From Phymorhynchus buccinoides (taxonomy: Eukaryota > Mollusca > Gastropoda > Neogastropoda > Raphitomidae): a stretch of DNA of 64,000 nucleotides. This document shows positions 24,573 to 64,000 of this stretch, piece by piece; position 1 is the stretch's first letter, and the number at the start of each line of letters is the position of its first letter. Location of the stretch: assembly GCA_017654935.2 (NCBI GenBank), contig CM065698.1, forward strand, positions 35,779,325 to 35,843,324, in the 5' to 3' direction. The notes beneath the pieces were generated by a model. The model was given only the letters and a program-made list of their open reading frames with translations, was not told where the DNA came from and did not search any database. A program made the translations under genes and the position numbers.

Positions 24573-25133
24573 TTAACCCTATGCCTCCCGATCAATCGAA
24601 CCGAGAATCGATCCTATTGCATAAGAGAAGGGGAGTAACTCCGAACGTCACCAAATCTTTTATTTAAAAAAATCACCCCAAATAAAGTCGAACTCACATT
24701 TCATTTCTGAAAGATGCATATTGAATAGCAATGATGATATTTTCATTCGAAAGCTAACACAATGTCATACAACAAACCATGAATTAGAAGAAAAAATCCG
24801 TAATGGCACTCCAAACATCCAACCAGGTCAATACTGCTCACGTCATGTGGCCAAAAACAAAAATTTGGTGTCACTTTGAAAAATCAGTTCAAAAATACTA
24901 TTGGGGGATTTCCCTTGCTGTAAAGACCAAAAACTGACCCGGGAGTGTCAGAAACAGGAAGAACTAACTTAGTATATTGCATTGTGGGTAGGGAGAAAAT
25001 GAAAATGAACGTACTAGACCTGGCGTTCAGCGGGCGCAATCGGCGTCATCGGCCACCATGGAAGAAAAAAAAAATTGTGCGGATTTCGGTTCTGCAGCCT
25101 TGAGTCTCAAGTTGAGAGGGTTGAGAGGGTTAA
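24573..25133. mobile_element. Possible TTAA element (weak)
   Basis: TTAACCCTATGCCTCCCG at the left and GAGAGGGTTGAGAGGGTTAA at the right give a short inverted repeat (AACCCT/AGGGTT) bounded by TTAA. The arms are only about 8 bp, so chance is possible. The inside is A-rich and non-coding. Confidence 0.35.
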
Positions 25134-25498
25134 TCTTCATAAGATAATCTGAACATGCTTTGAGCTAGATGTTATTGGGTGGAAAGAAGAGTGAGAAGAA
25201 AGGTACATGATGCAGTGCTAAGCTTGGTAAAAGAACTTGGTAAATGGTGGTTTGTTTGTCTGTATCCTGTTAATTGCTCTTTTTGACCTTTGACAGTTAT
25301 AGACGCAGTACCGTCATGACCTGCTGACAAACCTTAGTAAGAAGTAAAAGAAATTATTGGCATGGTTGTAATATTTATCATTTATCATATTCTTAATTTT
25401 TTGGTGGGGTGGGGTGGGGCTTGGTTGTTTGTGTTTGATCTATTTCCCAGTGATGAAGAAAAACGGATGCATATAATTCGAGAAACAAAGAGTATTAA

Positions 25499-26090
25499 CT
25501 ACTTTGGAACCTCCCTTATAAGACCTCCCATTATAAGACTCCCTCCCAGACAAGACCTACTTCTCTGAGACATTGCCCTTCTTTGTAAGTATTAAAATTA
25601 CCTCTCTTATAAGACCCCTCCATTATAAGACCTCATTTGGGGATGATTTTTGAAGGTCTTATAAGAGAGGTTCTGTAAAGGTCAAGATGTGCCACCCCCC
25701 CCTGCATTTCTCGGTTAATTGTATTTTTCCGTTTTTGCCTTTCTTACAAGGTGTATTTTAGGAACATTTTTAGCTAATAACCTTTTTGGAATACTAACCC
25801 TATCCCTAACCCTAGGCCTAAGCCTAACCCTACCCCCCCACTATGTACTGCAGTACACCGCGATTTGTCACAGTTGTGGTTCGTTGCGTTTTTCCGTCTT
25901 ATCGGGTGGGGGGTAGGGTTAGGGCTAGGGTTAGTATTCCAAAAAGGTTATTAGCTAAAAATGTTCCTAAAATACAGCTTTATGTATGGTAAGAAAGACA
26001 AAAACGGAAAAATACAATTAACCGAGAAATGTAGGTCACTGGGGGTGGGGTGGGGGTGGCACATCTTGACCTTTACCGGAGGTTCCACTG
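25499..26090. mobile_element. Tigger-derived MITE (CAGTGGAACC family), copy 1, interrupted
   Basis: The left part carries GGAACCTCCCTTATAAGACC and TAAGACTCCCTCCCAGACAA. The right end GGTCTTATAAGAGAGGTTC resumes as GAGGTTCCACTG after a foldback insertion. Other copies lie at 28634-29039 and 40091-40265. Confidence 0.8.
25674..26078. mobile_element. Foldback element nested in the Tigger MITE, with 7-bp TSD
   Basis: Arms of about 130 bp are inverted: GTAAAGGTCAAGATGTGCCA at the left matches the complement of GGCACATCTTGACCTTTAC at the right. Further in are GGTTAATTGTATTTTTCCG and TTTTTAGCTAATAACC. The centre holds CCCTAACCCTAGGCCTAAGC telomere-like motifs on one arm and AGGGTTAGGGCTAGGGTTAG on the other. 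The target GAGGTTC is duplicated at 25667-25673 and 26079-26085. Confidence 0.88.
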
Positions 26091-27679
26091 TATTGTAATT
26101 AAAATCATTTGTGGCCATGTCTTTTCTTTTTATAATTTTCAAATGTCCCTGCCCCTAATCCATATATTCGCCAAATGTTTTGTTCCAATTAAAGTGAAAA
26201 CAATTTATTTCCCACCTACCTAATAAAAAGTGTGAAATAGGAGTACAGAGAGTTCCAGTTGAGTTGAAATCGGCTTTTATGGTCCTCTAGAACAGCTTTG
26301 CCTGAGTGGTTTGTTATGTTAACTTTGTAAACTAAACAGTTAACTGTACAGACCAGTTGACCTGTTACTGTTGGCGACCCGTTGTGTTGAAAATTCATAT
26401 GTGTGTGCGTGCACATCTGTGAAAAAGTGTGTTTGATGCAAACAAAATACCAATGTGTGTATGTGTATGTGTGTGTGTGTGTGTGTTCCTAATGCTAAAC
26501 ATGAAATAACTTATCAAGTCAGAGTCAAGAAAGAAGGAAATCTGAGTATGGTTGAATGAGTCCGAGTGAGAGTCAAAAGAGAAGGAACGATCTGCTGCGA
26601 TTAAAATCTTGGGAAATCTAGAGTACTAACACGTCTGCGTGTTGGTTGGGTACGTGCGTACCCCCCCCCCCTTGAAATCGTAGAGATCGTAAAGAAATCA
26701 TGTTATGCTTGCGTCATTGTTTGCATCATTTTGAGGGTACGCAACCCGCTGTGGTACTCTATTACTCTGACGCTTTCCGCTTTCCCAGTACACAAACAAG
26801 GGATGTCTTTCATAACTTACCACAACTGGTGACGTAGCAAAACCCTGTTAGAACAGAGAAAAAGGGTAACTCTTTGGGGGAAAAAACCCCCAGTTGCAAG
26901 GGGTGGTTGTATTGTAAAGTCAGTGTGCGAGTTGTGTGACAGGTATTCTGTGTGCATGTTTGTGTTTGTGTATGTGAGAGAGAGAGGGGGAGAAAGAAAA
27001 GGAAGGAGCGTGCATCGAGTACTGGTATGTGTCATCTTTTTTCCGTTAGCGTGAAAGGACCAGAGCATGTTCTTGTACATAGACCTTTAGTCAAATGCTC
27101 TTGTTGTTGGAATGCATGATATGATAACAGACAAGTCTCTTAACACTGCTAGCAAACTTCTCGTTTTAGTTCTTTTGTTTCAATGTCTGCCAGGAAATCA
27201 GAAGCAAACCACAGTGGCAATGCTGCATTATTTTGTGTGTGTGTATGTGTGTGCTAAACCGCTTTTTTTACCCTTTCTGTTTGTCCCCCTATAATGATAT
27301 AGATAGCAGAGACAGCGAAGTCGATGAGATTATGTTCTGTTCTCTGTGTGGAAATCTGTCTGACTTTGCTGAGGTAGATTTACATGTGTGTCATTGTCGG
27401 GGAAACGAAGCTACAAAAACAAAACAAGGTTGACTTTATTATTATTATTATTATGATTATTGAAACGTGTCAGTTTGTGTGTTGAGAATGTTATGTAGAA
27501 TAAGAGCATGGCGTGAATGTGTGTGTTTATTTTTGTTTTTTAAAAAATTACTATTACCTATTAAGTATCTCATTACTACTGGAGTGACGTTGTGTGTCTG
27601 AGCCATGATTGTCATAATAAAATTATGGTAATAAGAACACAACCTGATTTTCTGTTGATTTTTTATTTATGTTCTTGTG

Positions 27680-27727
<48 letters not shown>

Positions 27728-28437
27728 AGGGTTCATAGGGGCCTTACCAGTCCTTATAAGTCTTGACCAATTGAAATCTTCAAGTAAGGCCTTACAAGTG
27801 CTTACATTCACTTCAAGGTCTTTACAAGTCCTGACAGCTGCCAAAAACTGCCCTGAGCAGCAAGACCATACTCAAAATAGATCGCAGAAGCAGCACTTCT
27901 ACACTTGAGAAACATCGCTCAGCACCTACTCCACCTTACCCCCCTCCCCCACCTTCCCGTTTCAACTGACCGCTTAGCAGACGAATGATGCACCACGAGT
28001 TGTCAAGATAAATTGGACTGAAATGTCGTTTTTATCCTGGTGTCGTTTTGCAAGAACACGTGCATATCTGTGTCAGCCATAGTTTGTTCACAATGCTGGG
28101 AAAGAGTTCCTTTCAAGATCATTGACTAAAAAGATGGAAATTATCCTTAGGCCTACAGGTCCTTACAACTATACAAGGTTCTTACTTGGGGATAGCTGAA
28201 AGCCCTGGGAACCCTGAGAGAGGAATGTAATACAGAAATGCATTGTAGGTATGCCTGAAGTCTACTTTCAGACAAATCCCTTTGGCTGATGGAGTGGGGA
28301 TGTACCCTGGGCAAGGCATCTCCACACTAAACGAATCCTAGCCCAGCCTGCCAGAATAGCATTTGTCCCCTCTGCTGTCAGGCAGTGATGGTCGGAAGTG
28401 TCTGATGGCATACATACACTCTTAGGCAACCTGACAT
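26091..28437. other. Non-coding stretch with microsatellites
   Basis: Short GT runs near 26456-26485, (ATT)n near 27437-27455 and (GA)n at 27686-27726. A 24-bp exon-like block on the - strand (26821-26844) has a perfect GTAAGT donor and a CAG acceptor but no supporting homology. A Cys-rich frame near 27300-27433 shows no domain I can name. Confidence 0.4.
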
Positions 28438-28570
28438 TATTAATCGTCTTCTTTCTTCTTCTATGTTCCCAGGCCATATGGCCGTAAATGGGTGAAGTAT
28501 GTATGTGTCCGCTTTTCAGTTTTTGCTGGTCTCCCCGCTGCATTCAGCTGACACATTCCGATTTGGGAGA
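28438..28570 (-). mobile_element. SINE-like repeat, family S2, copy 2
   Basis: Complement of the 11.1-kb copy: TTCCCAGGCCATATGGCC, GGTCTCCCCGCTGCATTCAG and CTGACACATTCCGATTT, with a TTCTTCTT tail on the left. Orientation is therefore minus. Confidence 0.7.
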
Positions 28571-28633
28571 ATGGATAGGCAGTGACTTGCTGTTGGAAAA
28601 ATTGCGTTAACATGAGATCACACTTTGTTGATA

Positions 28634-29039
28634 CAATGGAACCTCCCTTATAAGACCTCCCATTATAAGACTCCCTCCCATATAAGACCTACTTTTCTGA
28701 GACATTGCACTTCTTTGTAAGTATTAAAATCACCTCCCTTATAAGACCCCTCCCTCATAAGACCCCTCATAAGACCTTCAAAAATCATCCCAAAGGAGGT
28801 CTTTAAGGGAGGGGTCTTATGAGGGAGGGGTCTTATGAGGGAGGGGTCTTATGAGGGAGGGGTCTTATGAGGGAGGGGTCTTATGAGGGAGGGGTCTTAT
28901 GAGGGAGGGGTCTTATGAGGGAGGGGTCTTATAAGGGAGGTAATTTTAATACTTACAAAAAAGGGCAATGTCTCAGAAAAGTAGGTCTTATATGGGAGGG
29001 AGTCTTATAATGGGAGGTCTTATAAGGGAGGTTCCACTG
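28634..29039. mobile_element. Tigger-derived MITE, copy 2, with internal minisatellite
   Basis: The ends are CAATGGAACCTCCCTTATAA and its complement before CACTG, with TA flanks. The two halves are inverted to each other. A 16-bp unit (GGTCTTATGAGGGAGG) derived from the arm is repeated about eight times at 28800-28935. Confidence 0.85.
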
Positions 29040-29117
29040 TATCCACTAAAACATGGCATGAAACTGAAAGAACATCGATGCCAAAGTTTCACCTACAACA
29101 CACACCTTTTTGTAATG

Positions 29118-29295
29118 TACCGTATTTTTCGGACTATAAGGCAATACGTTTCCCCCCCAGAATGTGACCCCTGCGCATAATACTAGGACTGATTATATAG
29201 TAAGAAAATATGGTCACAAAATCTGAATTTAGTGTACAAAATGTTTTTGGGTGTGCCTTATAATAAAGTGCGCCTCATAGTTCGAAAGATATGGT
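29118..29295. mobile_element. TA-flanked MITE with ACCGTATTTTTCGG end, copy 2
   Basis: The left end TACCGTATTTTTCGGACTAT and the internal right GCGCCTCATAGTTCGAAAGA resemble the ends of the 19.2-kb element. The right end is decayed. Confidence 0.55.
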
Positions 29296-30634
29296 GGTTG
29301 TTTTCTGGGCATTAGGTCTAGTAGGTCCTGTTGTCTGTTCCCGAGTTCTGTGAATGGCAAATAAACGCGGTGTCACGATAAATAAGTAGTCGTATGAAAT
29401 ATTTACCTCTGCGCATGCGCATTAGAGCAGTTACTTATATCACGTGATTACTACTAACCCTAACCCTATCCCTAACCACGGAAAGAACCAAGAAATAGAG
29501 CGGGAGGGTGTAAATCTACATATTTACAGAGAAATCGATGTACAAAGCCATGCACTTAGTTTCGTAATGATTCACAATGGCGGACAAACAAACGATTCTG
29601 ATTGGCTACGCGGCTAGAGGTAAAAAATCTCATAGAGGTAAAAATACACCGCCACAGCGGCAAGATCTCTCCGTCAATGGGGAGAAAAGAAAGTGAGGAA
29701 GAAAGCACTGTCACTTACTGGAGTGCAGATTTTCACCTTATGCTGACTATTTCTTTGGAAAAGTACATTTTGAAATACGGACTCGGAGTGATGGGGGGAA
29801 AAAATATCACCATATTAATGCAATATGTATAAACGTACTTTCATCTCCTGTATTGTAAATCTAACAGATGAAAGTGGTGGTTTTAGATCTTCGATTTTTA
29901 CACATATAATGATATGTTTACGGTCTTTGATTATTATGTCGTTCATTCACCCGTAGTGACGCCGATGGATCCATCATTCTCCCCCATCTTGGTGCATCCT
30001 GGGAGTGTTGTTTCTTTTGTGGACTTTAGCGAGTTAATGACGGCTAGTTTGGAGGCTGGCCCACAAAACCCTGAGGTCTTCCCCACGCCAAACAGCCTTT
30101 CCTGGAATGTCCTCCAGTTTTTCCCAGACGTCAATGGAACTTCCATGTGTCAGTATAAAGAAACGCTACGGAGAGTCGGACAACAGTGGGTATTCAGAGA
30201 AGCCCCCCCTCAAATTACTTTACTTTTTAGTATAATATTGAAAATATTCCACTCTGTCAAGCCGTTTGATTTTAAAGTTATGCCGAACTTGCAGGTTTTT
30301 CGGTCAAATTCTTTAATCTTGCAAAACTTCATCTGCCTTTTGTGTCCCGTAATTGTCCTTAACATTTCTGCGAAATCGAAAAGAAAAAAAAGTATAAAAA
30401 AAGAAAAGAAACTATATAGGCCTAACAATCCTACTAATTTACGGAAAAGTGTTTTGTTCTTTATTTTTTTGCTGTTAAGACAAAGCTCCTTAAACGACGA
30501 CTATCACCAACACCCTACCGATAGCAAGATAAATAAAAAGACAGAGAGAGAGAGACAAACATACTAAGAGAGACAAACATTCTCCTGGACAGAGATAAGA
30601 GTCTTCTACATGTCGTTACACGCCAAACACTCAC
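29296..30634. other. No gene supported
   Basis: Includes a short (CTAACC)-like stretch near 29455-29478. A 217-codon + strand frame (29914-30567) turns Lys-rich and low-complexity and shows no domain, so it was not called. Confidence 0.4.
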
Positions 30635-30661
30635 CACAAATGACAGAAGGTATAAAGGCAT
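30635..30661 (-). CDS. Orphan or first exon of a second peroxidase-like gene
   Basis: An ATG at 30661 opens nine codons (MPLYLLSFV) that end at a perfect GTGAGT donor. Exon 1 of the peroxidase at 61533-61559 has the same length, the same donor and a similar hydrophobic peptide (MRFFVLSFL). The sequence upstream (to about 30750) also aligns by eye with the 5' flank at 61560-61630, including GACCGTCTGTTCTCAACAAG and CGTTTTTATTAATGAAAC. It lies about 1.9 kb downstream of the peroxidase stop, in the same direction. No later peroxidase exons were found in 1-30.6 kb, so it is an orphan exon or the start of a gene with a very long intron 1. Confidence 0.55.
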
Positions 30662-30755
30662 CTTCAGTGTAAAAGAAGAGACCTTCCAAGTCTTGATCGT
30701 CTGCTCTCAAAAGACCGTCTGTTCTCAACAAGATTCGTTTTTATTAATGAAACTT
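30662..30755 (-). promoter_or_regulatory. Promoter/5' UTR region shared with the peroxidase gene
   Basis: Read on the - strand it begins GTTTCATTAATAAAAACGAA, a TATA-like A/T block, then has two copies of a GAGAACAGACGGTC-type motif before the ATG. The region at 61560-61630 has the same order with one copy. Conservation in a fast-changing non-coding context suggests function or recent duplication. Confidence 0.4.
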
Positions 30756-30807
30756 AGTAACTACCCCTTACGTATGAATCAGGCCCTGTAGTAACGAGTG
30801 CGTCTTA

Positions 30808-31024
30808 GACAGTCAAAACGGGGATTAGTATGTAAATTAGACTAAACTCCCGAAAAGATTGGCTATTTAGCCTAATTTACATACTAATCCCTGTATTGAC
30901 TGTATGAGGGCCAGTCGCCAGTCATGAGTACGAATTAGTCAACACGGGGAATAGTATGTAAATTAACCCCCCAAACGATTGGCTGTTTAGCCCAATTAAC
31001 GTACTAACCCCCATTTTGACTGTC
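30808..31024. repeat. Two adjacent hairpin-forming foldback units
   Basis: Unit 1 (30808-30903) pairs GACAGTCAAAACGGGGATTA with TAATCCCTGTATTGACTGT. Unit 2 (30931-31024) pairs AGTCAACACGGGGAATAGTA with GTACTAACCCCCATTTTGAC. Both also share AGATTGGCT-like centres, so they are copies of one small MITE in tandem. Confidence 0.75.
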
Positions 31025-31478
31025 TAATGCCCACTCATGACTAGAGGGCCTGAGCCTGAGCGCTTAATTAAATATTAGATACTACTCCACATTTGCTTTG
31101 CATCACTGACAAGCCAACCCACTGGCTTGGTCTGAGTTCATTTATATTACGGATTGGGTATCAGACAACACAGCGGGCTCATAAACAGCAAATCTTTCAC
31201 TCATGAGAAAAGTTTTTGAGACACAAAACCAAGCCTGCCATCATATTTGGGGATTATCAGCCTACGGAAGAAAAAAAAAATTCCTTGAAAACTTAAAAAC
31301 ACAAAATGGAATAGCAATAACGTGTGTGGCCCCTAATCATCTGAACGACAGCCTGAAACTCTTCATGACGGAACAGACGAGGCTATTTCTAGGATTTATT
31401 TACTTTATACACTTCAGAAATGTTTACTTCTGTCCACTCGTTTCTATAGAAAATTTTAGCCATTTTATGCTTAGGATA

Positions 31479-31663
31479 GTACACATACATGCAGATATTC
31501 CGTGCGTTAACCCGTGCGCAATCCATGAATAAGTAAAAGAAAGAAGGGAAAAGATTTGCGCACATGTCTGTGTTTCCCCTAATCCGCAAAGTTTGACCCT
31601 TCTGTCTTTTACTTATTTACGGATTGCGCATGGGATTTCCGTATGGACTGTGTACTCGGCCTA
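31479..31663. mobile_element. Foldback MITE (AATCCGTAAATAAGTAAAAG family), copy 1
   Basis: The arms CCCGTGCGCAATCCATGAAT and TTACGGATTGCGCATGGGAT are inverted around AAAGAAAGAAGGG and CCCTTCTGTC. Relatives lie at 38011-38188 and twice at 51879-52258. Confidence 0.75.
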
Positions 31664-31967
31664 ATGCATTATTATCTTGCTTATGAAGGTCACCCACAGC
31701 ACATATTTGCCTAGCTCTGTGCATGTGACAGGTACAGACAGAGAAGTAAAGTAAAAACATCCCTCAAATGAAAGTTGGGTTTAACGTCCGCTTGGCTACC
31801 AAGAGCACATAATGAGATGAACTATTAATCAACCATCATTCATGCCGGGAGCAGATCCTGGAGGTACTGCAATATCAGGTCGGGCTGATCCTAACAGGTT
31901 TTTCCTTAAAAAGGAGGAACTTGGCTTATTCATAATTATACATATATATATCGTTCATATACAATAC

Positions 31968-32109
31968 TTATCTGTATTGTTAAAAATTCGGGACTTTACT
32001 GGTGTTGCACTGCCTCCGGGCATTGCCTCCAGTATTGTTCCCACCATCTTTATATCTACTAATGTCCCATATGTATCTTTTCCAGACCGGAGGACGTTAA
32101 AAAAAAAAA
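31968..32109 (+). mobile_element. SINE-like 3' segment with poly(A), family S3, copy 1
   Basis: AATTCGGGACTTTACTGGTG through CCTCCGGGCATTGCCTCCAG to CCAGACCGGAGGACGTTAAA ends in an A-run. A second copy lies at 47643-47770 next to peroxidase exon 4, without the A-run. The oriented A-tail indicates a retroposed copy. Confidence 0.7.
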
Positions 32110-32571
32110 ATCATTATTCATAACCTACACCCACCACACTATAGGGAGCAAAGCAACCGCAAGGTTTAGAGAGACACGCCAATTCAAGTCAACGATGGTT
32201 GACTTATAATACTGAATCAATCAGTTGTACATTTACAACAATAAGCCAACCAACAACAGTCTAGTACAGCTTCATGGACATCTTGTTGTATGCTTTGAAA
32301 TTATGAATCCTTCTCGAGATGAGATAATAATGCAATGAACAAGGCACTCTTCTCAATGAGGATCTACACATAAGCAAAATATAAGATTTATCAAGTACAA
32401 AAGGATAACTCCTATAAAGTGGCGTAATTTCAAGTATATTATTTCATACTTTTCGTCAAGCCATTGATGACAACAAATATAAATAACATTTACTTGATTA
32501 AAAATCCAGAGTCATTAATGGTTCAAATGAAAATGATTATTCTTGATTCTGCTGGCATTGCTCTGAGGAGC

Positions 32572-61559
<28,988 letters not shown>

Positions 61560-61630
61560 CTTCGCTGAAACTGAGAACTTCCAGATCCTGACCGTCTGTT
61601 CCCAACAAGGTCGTTTTTATTTATGAAACA
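61560..61630 (-). promoter_or_regulatory. Peroxidase 5' UTR and TATA-like promoter block
   Basis: On the - strand GTTTCATAAATAAAAACGAC lies 50-70 bases before the ATG and is followed by GGGAACAGACGGTCAGGATC. The A/T block would suit a TATA element with a 5' UTR of about 30 bases. It is shared with the region upstream of the orphan exon at 30.66 kb. Confidence 0.4.
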
Positions 61631-61699
61631 AGCCATCTTTTTTCTCATTTTTGTGTGTTTTTGTTTTTATTACCAAAAGGGGCTGGCTATCTATAAACA

Positions 61700-62324
61700 T
61701 GACGCCGCTGAGATTTTGCCCGACCTGTCAAGGCCTACTAGTTACGCGTTTAGAAAGACGTTTTAAAACAACTCATAATTAGGACTCTCCCCTTTTACGT
61801 ATTTTAGGGAGAATAGACTACTATTGTTATTGTTCTTTTTTCTTTTTCTCCCCCTTTATTTGGTCCGATTTGGCTGAAAATTTCAGGAAAGTTGCGGGTA
61901 TTAAGGGATAGCGAAATTTGCAATGATTTGGCCGACATTTTAGCATTCGGCGAAATTTCAATCTTGATTATCTCAAAAACGGCTGAAATGAATTTGTTCA
62001 TTATTGTCAGAATTCACTGAAATTTAGATTTTCAACACTTCCGGTATAAAACCGAAACAGAAGTACAAACCAGAGGTGCTCCAGCTAGAAACTTGCAGCG
62101 ACGCCGTCACAAAACTGTCTACTGGGCATTGTAGCCCTTATGTTGGCCCAGGTCGGAAAGGAGTTTGGTGATGATATGTTAAATAGTTTGGAAGTTATTC
62201 AAATTTATGTAAATTTAGATGTGTGACTTTCACTTATGTCCATTTATGGAATTAAAGAAAAATCAATTTCGCTGACATTTGCTGGGAAATTGAAGGACTC
62301 AGTTCTAATGGTACATTTCCAATA
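61700..62324. other. Upstream of the peroxidase gene, no feature seen
   Basis: AT-rich sequence with short frames only. It could include distal promoter elements of the peroxidase gene, but none can be named from the sequence. Confidence 0.35.
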
Positions 62325-62550
62325 TTAACCCTTTCACCGCCAATGTCGCATTTTTGCACCACAATGGTTTAACACCCATGTCACTAAAAAGCATCAAATC
62401 AGGGCCTGTTATCTGAATACCCTATTTTCGTAATTGGACATTACTGTTCATGGGGAGGTAAGGATAGGCCTAATGCTATGCATGTTTAAGAGGAATTCCC
62501 ACTATTGCGGATGTTTGTTTTTCTCTACCCAGATAAGTGTAGTGGTATTT
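62325..62550. mobile_element. TTAA MITE, family 1, copy e (right end lost)
   Basis: TTAACCCTTTCACCGCCAAT begins it. Matching inner blocks (AACACCCATGTCACTAAAAA, CTACCCAGATAAGTG) follow. The right inverted end is not found. Confidence 0.75.
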
Positions 62551-63084
62551 TTTACGATAAATCGCGATGTTGATACGAACATGAATGTTTTGCTGTCCCT
62601 ACACATGATTACGCGAGTTTTACTACTCCTTATTTGCTTCAATAACATTTACTTTGTCACCATCTTTACCCTGCGCTTTTTGTTTTGTTTCTTTTCATGG
62701 TAGGCCTATGACGATAATGTGTTTACTGTTTACCACATCTGTGTAAATAATTACGGTGTGGCGAGAGCGCCGTATGCTTTGGTTTGTTCCATAATTTCTT
62801 TGATGGTTTTACAACAAATAAAATAATCTGAGTTTGAATTTTGATATGGTTGAGGGGAAAGGGGGCATGCAAGCAAACGGGGGGATTATACTAGAGGGTG
62901 GGTGGGTCGTGGATGAAGGATTTTCACTATGATTTGGGAATGGGTAGAACTAGAAGGGTGGGAGTAAAGTGGGGCGGATGGGGGAAGGGGCTCGCACAGT
63001 GACACACACACACGCACACATGTACAGATATATATATATAGTTTTACATCAGTTTAAAGAGGCAATGCTATGGCATAACAGGCA

Positions 63085-63790
63085 CCTTTCTAGGATGGGT
63101 TAACCAGTGACATAATTATAAGCCTTTTACTACTTGCCTTATATGCAAATTCCTTGATGTTGACTAACTCTACTTTTAAGTTGCGATGGAGGAAGCCAAG
63201 GGTCTTACTGACTTTGCTGCACACATTTGAGATGTGGGTGTCCCATCTAAGGTCTTGTGATATTGTAAAGCCCAGACATTTATTTTCATCTCTATCCAAT
63301 CCAGGTCCTGGCCATATAGTTGGTAGTTCTTTATCAGGGGATTTTTCTTCCTGATCACATGGAGGCTCTTGCATTTGTCGGGATGGAAGGACATCCATTT
63401 GTTTTCCCATGATGCTAATTCATTTAGGTCTGGTTGGAGATCATTGAGGTCTCTGGGAGGGTCCACAGCTCGGTGACAGAGTCGTCCACAAAGAGAAAGG
63501 AAGTTGGAAGATAGTTGCCTCGAAAGACCATTGATGCCAACAGGAAAAGGGTCGGCCCAAGCACAGATCCTTGGGGGACTCCTGATTCTACAGGGATAGC
63601 TTCGGATGCAGCTCAATCAACAACTATTTTTTCCTGCCTGCCTGCAAGGAAGCTCTCAATTAATCTATTGACTGAACTTCTGATCCCATAGTGGCGAAAT
63701 TATTCATAAGGAGATAGTGATAAATCTTATCAAAGGCCTTTTTTAAAATCCACGACTAGGACGTTGGTCCTTCCAGATAAAAATTTAAAA
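63085..63790 (-). pseudogene. Decayed LINE reverse transcriptase
   Basis: The - strand, over several frames, reads DKIYHYLLMNNFATMG-type finger sequence, IPVESGVPQGSVLGPTLF-like text (GVPQGSVLGP is a reverse transcriptase signature), FVDDSV at the catalytic position, NKWMSFHPDKCKSLHV, CLGFTISQDLRWDTHI and TLGFLHRNLKVELVNIKEFA. The last motif set is typical of CR1/Jockey-like non-LTR elements. Frameshifts and stops break it. It lies upstream of the peroxidase gene. Confidence 0.75.
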
Positions 63791-63845
63791 AAAAGCGACA
63801 AAAATGTGCTTGATAGTGGTGGTGAGAAATACTGGGTCACCAACT

Positions 63846-63955
63846 CACTCACACACACACACCACAACTCACATACACACACAACACAACTCACACACAC
63901 ACACACGCATGCACGCACGTACACACACGCACGCACACACGCACACGCACACACA
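63846..63955. repeat. (CA)n array with CAACTCA interruptions
   Basis: CA runs separated by ACAACTCACA and CGCACGCA blocks. A few unremarkable bases follow to the window end. Confidence 0.93.
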
Positions 63956-64000
63956 GAGGCGCGTGAAGGTCGAGAGGGTATGCAGTCGTATATTGTAAAG

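Noticed and set aside
25796..25935. Interstitial telomere
   Set aside because: The CCCTAA and TTAGGG motifs are few and lie within the arms of a foldback transposon, so this is not a telomere fusion.
26821..26844. 24-bp block with perfect GTAAGT donor as exon 2 of a second peroxidase gene
   Set aside because: Phase does not match exon 2 of the known gene (37 bp, phase 0 to 1) and nothing downstream supports it. Noted only as a weak candidate.
27233..27433. Cys/His-rich frame (MFCSLCGNLSDFAEVDLHVC) as a zinc finger exon
   Set aside because: Spacing fits no zinc-finger class I know and no clear splice pair brackets it.
29914..30567. 217-codon + strand open frame
   Set aside because: The second half is Lys/Ser low-complexity from A-rich DNA and no family motif is visible.

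Overview
The window reads as nuclear DNA of an invertebrate animal, most likely a gastropod mollusc. This is an inference: genes are split by GT-AG introns of up to several kb, repeats are dense (CA/GT, CT/GA and triplet microsatellites, TTAA-flanked and TA-flanked MITEs, decayed non-LTR retrotransposon ends, SINE-like units), and one secreted animal heme peroxidase is encoded. No bacterial gene organisation, CRISPR array or intact mobile-element gene is visible. Nearly all long open frames here are translated microsatellites.

Left third (about 1-21.7 kb, + strand). Four GC-rich, phase-compatible blocks (6030-6239, 9731-9991, 17314-17452, 21079-21121) look like the last coding exons of one unidentified gene. 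The last adds only 14 codons and a TAA. Tandem arrays with different unit lengths sit against one splice site of every one of these exons. The array at exon A carries repeated copies of the acceptor, and the array at exon C carries repeated copies of a donor-like motif.

Middle (about 21.7-32.5 kb). This holds the presumed 3' UTR and intergenic DNA full of nested DNA-transposon relics. At 30635-30661 on the - strand lies a 27-base signal-peptide exon that, with its upstream 100 bp, resembles exon 1 of the peroxidase gene. It is an orphan or the start of a second, head-to-tail paralogue.

Right half (32.5-61.6 kb, - strand). One complete heme peroxidase gene can be assembled by hand as 14 exons with consistent phases at every junction, giving 1971 coding bases and 656 residues. 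It has a signal peptide split over exons 1 and 2, a distal Gln/Asp/His cluster, a Ca-binding loop, an Arg/Glu pair, a proximal His and the Asn that supports it. The Asp that normally follows the distal His as a Ca ligand is Glu, and intron 9 appears to start with GC rather than GT. The introns carry ten copies of one about 218-bp, almost perfectly palindromic MITE, in two subfamilies with matched changes in both arms. No copy was noticed in the left 38 kb.

Right end (61.6-64 kb). This holds the peroxidase promoter region, one more TTAA MITE and a decayed reverse transcriptase on the - strand.

All calls are from reading the sequence; no search or alignment program was run. Exon limits were chosen from splice motifs, phase and family knowledge.
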